Positions 59,448 through 64,000 of a DNA stretch of 64,000 nucleotides are shown here, one piece after another (the first letter of the stretch is position 1; each line of letters opens with the position of its first letter). Under the pieces are notes generated by a model. The model did no database searches. It was not told where the DNA came from and saw nothing but the letters and a program-made list of their open reading frames with translations. Source of the stretch: Nonomuraea basaltis (GTDB taxonomy: Bacteria > Actinomycetota > Actinomycetes > Streptosporangiales > Streptosporangiaceae). The translations under genes were made by a program, and so were the position numbers. The DNA is taken from NCBI RefSeq assembly GCF_005893125.1, contig NZ_VCJS01000003.1, positions 90,011 through 154,010 of the forward strand, read 5' to 3'.

Positions 59448-60728
59448 CTAGACGATCGGGCGGGGGAGCCGGATCGTCAAGATGCGGCTGGTGACCCCGG
59501 TGTCCACCAGGCGGCCGTCCGCGTCGAAGGAGCCGACGCCGAAGTCGTTGTCATTGGCGATGGCGATGGTCGTGGGGTCGAGCAGCGCGACGCCCTCGAT
59601 CTTGCCGGGCAGCCCGTCGATCGCCGCCAGGTCCACGGTCAGCGACTTGGCGGCCACGGTGACGTCCGCGGGAAGGGCCGCCTCCAGCGACGGCGTGGTC
59701 GCCGGGTCGTCGTGGGCGCCGCCGAGCAGGTTGGTCGCCTTGCGGAGATCGACGGTGTAGAGGCGGGCCAGGGCGTCGGTGCGTTCCTGGAGCAGCAGGC
59801 GGCCGGGCTTCAGCACGGTGAGCGCGGAGATCTTCATGTCGCCCTGCTCCGCGGCCGGGTCGAAGGTGGCGACATCCTGCATCTTGTAGGCCCACTCGCC
59901 GGTGGGCTGCCCGGTCCGCAGGTCCACCCGCAGGATGCGAGCGACTCTGGAGGCCTTGCCGGTCTTCTTGTCGGGGTTGGCCAGCGGGCTCTGCACCGCC
60001 AGATACAGGGCGCGCTCGGTGGGCGAGATGCCGAGCGCCTCGATGCCGCGGTTCTGCTGGCGAGTGGCGAAGATGGCGGGCAGCGTCTCGTGCACGGGGT
60101 AGCCGGCGCCGGTCAGGCCGAGGCCCTTGGGCACGTACCGGGCCAGCACGCGCCCGTTGCCGGCGACGTGCACGAGCGAGGGCGAGTACTCGTCCACCAG
60201 CCAGAAGCCGCCGCGCCCGTCCGTGACGAGGTCTTCGGTGTCCAGCCCGTTCGGGTCGTAGGAGAGCTGGGTCAGGGCGTCCCAGCCATAGGGCGCCTCG
60301 TCGTGACCGGCCTGGTTGGACAGTCCGCTGATCGGCGTGCCGTCGGCCTTCCTCAGCGGAATGCTCTGCACGATGCGCGCCGCGCCGTGCCGTACGGCCA
60401 CGCGCACGATCGCGGGCGCGAACTCGGGCACCGGGAAAGTGCGCCGCTTCTCTCCGTTGATCTTAGGCTCGCCGTTCGGGCCGCGGTCGGTCACCATCCA
60501 GTACTCGCCGCGCCGCCCGGCGGGAAACAGGCCGCTGCCGACGCCGCCCAGCTTGACCCCTCTGGACTCTTTCACGATGCCGGCCTGGAATGCGGCCAGG
60601 TCCGGCGCGGGCAGCGTCACGTCGGACAGAACACGCGGCTGCCGCCCGGACGAGGCGGTCGCGGGCCCTGCGACCGCGGTGGCAAGCGTCGCGCCGATGG
60701 CCAGCGCGACGACGAGGTGACGAGACAT
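59448..60728 (-). CDS. Secreted phytase-type esterase-like protein
   Basis: A 426-residue exported protein of the 'esterase-like activity of phytase' family (beta-propeller). The signal peptide is 'HLVVALAIGATLATAVAGPATA' and is preceded by a good GGGATG site, which fixes the start at 60728. Typical blocks: 'GGVGSGLFPAGRRGEYWMVTDRGPNGEP', 'GLDTEDLVTDGRGGFWLVDEYSPSLVHV', 'NRGIEALGISPTERALYLAVQSPL', 'KIEGVALLDPTTIAIANDNDFGV'. Family members hydrolyse phosphate or carboxylic esters; whether this one binds phytate is unknown. It is not obviously coupled to the GH28 gene, whose promoter lies in the 97-bp gap. Confidence 0.88.
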   Translation of the reverse strand: MSRHLVVALAIGATLATAVAGPATASSGRQPRVLSDVTLPAPDLAAFQAGIVKESRGVKLGGVGSGLFPAGRRGEYWMVTDRGPNGEPKINGEKRRTFPVPEFAPAIVRVAVRHGAARIVQSIPLRKADGTPISGLSNQAGHDEAPYGWDALTQLSYDPNGLDTEDLVTDGRGGFWLVDEYSPSLVHVAGNGRVLARYVPKGLGLTGAGYPVHETLPAIFATRQQNRGIEALGISPTERALYLAVQSPLANPDKKTGKASRVARILRVDLRTGQPTGEWAYKMQDVATFDPAAEQGDMKISALTVLKPGRLLLQERTDALARLYTVDLRKATNLLGGAHDDPATTPSLEAALPADVTVAAKSLTVDLAAIDGLPGKIEGVALLDPTTIAIANDNDFGVGSFDADGRLVDTGVTSRILTIRLPRPIV

Positions 60729-60912
60729 GACGCATCCCTTAGCTACAAAGTTGCAGATAAGGGTGGAAACTACCGAAGATCGATGTCCGGCCGCTGAAGC
60801 CCACATGAACGCGGAAAGACACCGGCTCGCCACCATGTGAACCATCGGGCCGCCGTCGCCCGCCTCCGCGCGTTGATCGTGCCCGGAGCCGCCGGGACAG
60901 CCAGGCTGCGCC

Positions 60913-63018
60913 TCATGATCGAGGCCGTTCTACTTCTGGGGCGCCTCCGCGATGGATGCTCACCCCGGCGGAGTCCCCGTGCCCGTACGGGCCGGCGGTG
61001 GAGAGGGAGAGGCGGTCCCCGGCCTCGCGGAGCTGGAGCAGGGCAGGGCGGTCGACGGCGATGTCCGGGCCGCCGGGCACGCGGAGCACGCCGGGCTCAT
61101 GGAAGACGGCGTGGACGACGCCGAGCCCGCCGTGGCGTACCGCCTGGAGCCGCGGGGTGTTGGCGAGCACACTGATCGCCTCCGGGGCGCCGGCCTCACC
61201 GGGGACCACGATGTAGGCGTAGGACGCGTCGCCGGGTCGCACGCCGTGGTCGATCCACAGCTCGAGGACCCGGGCGGAGAGCGGGGCGTCGGACTGCGAG
61301 CGGTTGATATCCGCCCATCTGCCCCGGCGCAGGCCCGTGCGGATGGTCACCGTGGCGGGCTCGGGGAAGACGTACGTGACGCCGTCGTGGTGGAGCCGGC
61401 GCGCCCCCTGGCAGACGGTGGTGCCTGGTCCGTGCACGGTGGTGCCTGGTCCGTGCACGGTGGTGCCTGGTCCGTGCACGGTGGTGCCTGGTCCGTGGAT
61501 GGTGGAGCCGCAGACGACCTGGCCGGTCAGCGCGGTCTGGTCGATCGTGGTGTGCACGGGCGCGTCCGGGTCGCCGGAACTGATGCCGGCACCCAGGGCG
61601 ACGTACTCGTCGGCGAAGAAGAACCAGGCTTTGCGCGCCTCGAGCCCGTCCCGTCGCAGGTGCATGGCGGCCAGGCCGTACTCGCCGTCGGACAGGCCGC
61701 CCGCGAAGCGGGATCCTCCGGTGTCCTGGCCGAAGGCGGGCACATGCAACGGGCCGGTCCGGTAGACGGTCGTGGTGCCGGCCAGGTGCCGCCAGTCCCA
61801 CACCGGCCACAGCTCCGGATACTCGCGGTCGGTCCGCCACAGGGGGACGAAGCCGTCGCAGAGGTGCAGGCTCTTCAGGCCCTCCCCATTGGCCGTCTCG
61901 GACGGCACGGTGCGGGTGGAGGACAGCTTCACGGCGGCCGACCAGCCGGGACGGTGCACGGCGAGGTAGTCGGAGCGCCAGAAGTAACGCGCGCCGACGA
62001 CCAGGGGCTTTCCCGAGTCCAGCCGGTCGGCGAAGTCGGCGAGCTCCTGCCGGCGGGGAGCGTCGGCCAGGGCGCGGGCGGCCGCGGCCAGCTCGCGCGC
62101 CTGTGCGGAATTGCCTCGCCTGGAGCTCTCGCGTCCCATGCAGGCGATGTCGTACCGCCCGCCGTGCACCATCCACCGCTGTCCGTCCAGCAGGTAGTCC
62201 GCGAGTACGGCGAGGGCCCGGCCGGAGAAGGCGAGCGGCGTCCCCGCGGCCAGGGCGGCCAGCGCGGCGGCGTCCCTGGCGAAGTGGTGGCCGTAGCCGC
62301 CGGAGTACAGCTGGGCGCCGTGCTGGTGGAAGCTGTGATCGGGCTGGATCCCCTCGCCTTCCCCGACGGCCAGCAGCTCTTCCACGCGGCCGAACGCGTC
62401 GGACACGACATGGAGGTCGTCGGTCAGCAGCCCGCGGCGGATGGCGACCTGCGCGGTCCACAGCAGGTTCTGGCCGGTCATCCGCTCCCAGGTGGCCCGG
62501 TTGTGCAACACCCGTGCCACGCGGGACCGCCGGTCTGCGGACAGGTGCCGCTCCAGCAGCAGGGCGGCGTCACCCAGCAGCCGCGGCGCGCCGAGCTGGT
62601 TGTACCACCAGTTGGGGCAGTGAAGGTCCAGCTCCAGCCAGCCGTCCAGGGCGCGTAACGCCTCGGCGGGGGAGTCGCGGGCGAGCACCGCCAGCCGGCG
62701 CAGGTGCTCGGCGGGCTGCCAGTCGGCCACGTCCTCGCCCGCGTAGTCGATGTCCGGCCAGGTGCCGTCGGGCCGCGGTACGTCGACGGGAGTGACCGGG
62801 CTTGCCAGGGCGGCCAGCAGCCGGTCCCGCACGATGCCGAGCGTGTTCATGCCGCCCGCCGTACCCGGAACGTGCGGATCTGGAACGGGGCGCAAGGTGA
62901 AGCCGGCCTGCTCGCCATCGTGGTCGACGGAGACCGTGCTGCCGGTCCTCCACGAGGCGAGGAGGGAGGACATGAACCGGCCGGCCCAGCTCCCTGGGAG
63001 ACCGGCCGCCGGCTGCAT
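60913..63018 (-). CDS. Second PL8-type polysaccharide lyase, without export signal
   Basis: A 701-residue protein of the PL8 lyase family. The helical domain has 'WPDIDYAGEDVADWQPAEHLRRL', 'NWWYNQLGAPRLLGDAALLL' and the catalytic His in 'PDHSFHQHGAQLYSGGYGHHF' (about 233); 'SETANGEGLKSLHLCDGFVPLW' and 'WDWRHLAGTTTVYR' are typical of the central domain. It has no signal peptide, unlike the first PL8 enzyme. The ATG at 63018 overlaps the TGA of the DUF72 gene (TGATG); an internal ATG at 62850 is a plausible alternative. It contains a 4 x 7-residue repeat, HGPGTTV (61417-61500). Distantly related in pattern to the lyase at 48835. Confidence 0.85.
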   Translation of the reverse strand: MQPAAGLPGSWAGRFMSSLLASWRTGSTVSVDHDGEQAGFTLRPVPDPHVPGTAGGMNTLGIVRDRLLAALASPVTPVDVPRPDGTWPDIDYAGEDVADWQPAEHLRRLAVLARDSPAEALRALDGWLELDLHCPNWWYNQLGAPRLLGDAALLLERHLSADRRSRVARVLHNRATWERMTGQNLLWTAQVAIRRGLLTDDLHVVSDAFGRVEELLAVGEGEGIQPDHSFHQHGAQLYSGGYGHHFARDAAALAALAAGTPLAFSGRALAVLADYLLDGQRWMVHGGRYDIACMGRESSRRGNSAQARELAAAARALADAPRRQELADFADRLDSGKPLVVGARYFWRSDYLAVHRPGWSAAVKLSSTRTVPSETANGEGLKSLHLCDGFVPLWRTDREYPELWPVWDWRHLAGTTTVYRTGPLHVPAFGQDTGGSRFAGGLSDGEYGLAAMHLRRDGLEARKAWFFFADEYVALGAGISSGDPDAPVHTTIDQTALTGQVVCGSTIHGPGTTVHGPGTTVHGPGTTVHGPGTTVCQGARRLHHDGVTYVFPEPATVTIRTGLRRGRWADINRSQSDAPLSARVLELWIDHGVRPGDASYAYIVVPGEAGAPEAISVLANTPRLQAVRHGGLGVVHAVFHEPGVLRVPGGPDIAVDRPALLQLREAGDRLSLSTAGPYGHGDSAGVSIHRGGAPEVERPRS
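61417..61500. repeat. Four 21-bp tandem repeats inside the second PL8 gene
   Basis: The 21-bp unit ggtggtgcctggtccgtgca plus one base occurs four times in a row; the first three copies are identical and the fourth differs in its last bases. It encodes seven residues (HGPGTTV-type) per unit and lies in a beta-sandwich region. Being in frame and exact, it is likely to vary in number by slippage. Confidence 0.92.
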
Positions 63019-63842
63019 CACCCACGTGGGATCAGGCGAGCCAGCTGTGCGGCGTTGACCTGCGCGTAGTCGCGATAGCAGTTGTTCATGAGAATGTGCG
63101 TCGTGCCGGCGTCCTCGGCCAGCCGCCTTAGCCTGGGCGCCCACTCCCGCAGCTCCTCTTCGCTGTAGAGATAGCCGAACCGCTCGTGGACGTCCTTGCT
63201 GGTCCATTTCGCCGAATGACCATGGAACCGCACCACGGCCAGGTCCGCAGTGGCGGCGAGCACCGGCGGAATGGAGTCGGGGTATCCCTGCGGCATGTCC
63301 ACACTCACGTACGGCAACCCGTACGAGGTGAGGAAATCCAGGGTCTCGGCCTGGTTCTCCTGGCTCATCCAGGTGTGATTGCGGAACTCGACGCAGATCC
63401 GCAGCGGAGCGCAACGCGCCTGGCAATCCAGGATGTACTGCTTGTTGCGCTTGCCGATCGGAAACCACCGCGGAAACTGGAAGAAGATCGCGCCCAGCCT
63501 GCCCGAGTCGTGCAGCGGCGCCAACGCCGCCAGGAACCGATCCCACACCTGTTCGGTCACCTGTGGGTCCACGTCGCGGAGGTAGAGGTTCTTCGTGGTA
63601 TCCCCGAGTCGTTCCCGCAGGTCCTTGTACAGCGCCGCGGGCTTGGTCGGATGCTGGGTCAACAGCGAGAACGCCTTGATGTCGAAGGTGAATCCGGCGG
63701 GCGTGCGGTCGCGCCAGAGCGAGACCGTGCTCTCCGCGGGCGGCGAGTAATAGGACGAATCCACCTCCACCACGGGGAACCGGCTCGCGTAGTAAGCCAG
63801 CCTGTCCCGCGCGGACGTGACGTCGTCGGGATACCACCGTTC
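63018..63842 (-). pseudogene. DUF72 protein with lost N-terminus
   Basis: The frame is a DUF72 (YecE-like) TIM barrel: 'RWYPDDVTSARDRLAYYASRF', 'VVEVDSSYYSPPAESTVSLWRDRTPAGFTFDIKAFSLLTQHPT', 'GAIFFQFPRWFPIGKRNKQYILDCQ', 'ICVEFRNHTWM' and 'VVRFHGHSAKW...HERFGYLYSEEEL' are all present. In family members about 18 more residues with VGT(A/S)(S/G)W precede the first block; here they are replaced by a TAG (63845-63843) and unrelated DNA. Only internal GTG starts (63773) remain, within the second strand. It is probably non-functional, although a shortened product is conceivable. Its stop overlaps the PL8 start. Confidence 0.7.
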
Positions 63843-63850
63843 CTAGGGAC

Positions 63851-63873
63851 TGAGCATGAGTTGCTCATGCTCA
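63851..63873. repeat. Perfect 10-bp inverted repeat next to the DUF72 break
   Basis: TGAGCATGAG-ttg-CTCATGCTCA is a perfect hairpin only 6 bp from the stop codon that ends the DUF72 homology. It is either a terminator from an unseen upstream gene or the end of a mobile element. Confidence 0.75.
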
Positions 63874-63876
63874 GCC

Positions 63877-63903
63877 GAACGCTCCGAACGGTGTTGAGCG
63901 TTC
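63877..63903. repeat. Second inverted repeat near the window end
   Basis: GAACGCTC (63877-63884) and GAGCGTTC (63896-63903) form a perfect 8-bp stem with an 11-base loop, 4 bp beyond the first hairpin. The remaining sequence to 64000 holds no recognisable gene. Confidence 0.6.
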
Positions 63904-64000
63904 TGGTCGCCCGTGTGCTCGCCGCATCCGGGCGGCACGCATCGGGTGCGTGGTCCGGGAATGCGGGGACGGGGTCCCTCACCCCCAGGAGCATCCGGTC

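Noticed and set aside
61417..61500. CRISPR or regulatory repeat array in the second PL8 gene
   Set aside because: Directly adjacent 21-bp units in frame within the protein; no spacers. A coding minisatellite.
63659..63994. A minus-strand frame at the window end as a new gene upstream of DUF72
   Set aside because: It overlaps the DUF72 reading frame and crosses the hairpins; the product has no recognisable features.

Overview
The window is about 70% GC and reads as an actinomycete chromosome, most likely a filamentous Streptosporangiaceae-type organism such as Nonomuraea. The support is strong GC bias at third codon positions, frequent GTG/TTG starts, a DUF3073 small protein, an SCO5389-type protein, LytR-CpsA-Psr proteins, a large LuxR-family ATPase, F420/luciferase-type oxidoreductases, an HATPase_c anti-sigma-type protein and Tat-exported carbohydrate lyases. 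The genus is inferred, not proven. I recognise no tRNA, rRNA, phage, complete insertion sequence or CRISPR array.

Layout. 1-6.6 kb: the end of a LysR regulator, rnhB, a luciferase-like oxidoreductase, an SCO5389-type protein, a CooC/MinD-like ATPase divergent from a TPR protein, an LCP protein and a membrane-anchored methyltransferase. 6.6-7.9 kb: a tightly coupled two-gene operon of a divergent thymidylate-synthase-fold enzyme and a four-helix membrane protein, the best candidate here for an undescribed system. 8.0-14.2 kb: small redox enzymes with local regulators, several with clear palindromic operators. 14.2-22.0 kb: an AAA+ 'DNA repair ATPase' (DUF3686 type), a flotillin and an OB-fold membrane protein. 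The ATPase gene carries a perfect in-frame 72-bp tandem duplication. 22.1-31.0 kb: a reductase behind a MerR/SoxR-type promoter, a streptomycin-kinase-like protein, menB, an ArsR-type regulator, a DUF3073 gene, a P450 remnant, a hydrolase, a giant LuxR regulator and an F420-type NADP-binding protein. 31.0-41.4 kb: an LCP protein, the sulfite-oxidase-like/ferredoxin-reductase/DUF6510 trio, a two-component system, and a CMD - membrane protein - multicopper oxidase operon followed by an orphan molybdopterin subunit. 41.5-47.4 kb: an HATPase protein, a beta-helix protein, a WGR/propeller protein, an MFS exporter and its divergent Lrp-like regulator.

47.4-64.0 kb is an accessory polysaccharide region. 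It holds two PL8-type lyases, a GH10 xylanase, a GH28 pectinase-like enzyme, a wrecked glycosidase and a phytase-like esterase, mixed with a second enolase, a dicarboxylate symporter, a VOC protein and a RibD-type reductase. A roughly 160-bp duplication of the start of one lyase gene flanks a TetR-DoxX cassette.

The window contains many broken genes: beta-lactamase, P450, a PL8 5' copy, a glycosidase with an apparent internal deletion, a DUF72 protein with its 5' end replaced, and a short C-terminal scrap at 51.06 kb. This fits a plastic, arm-like part of the chromosome. Several convergent pairs are separated by strong perfect hairpins that serve as shared terminators.
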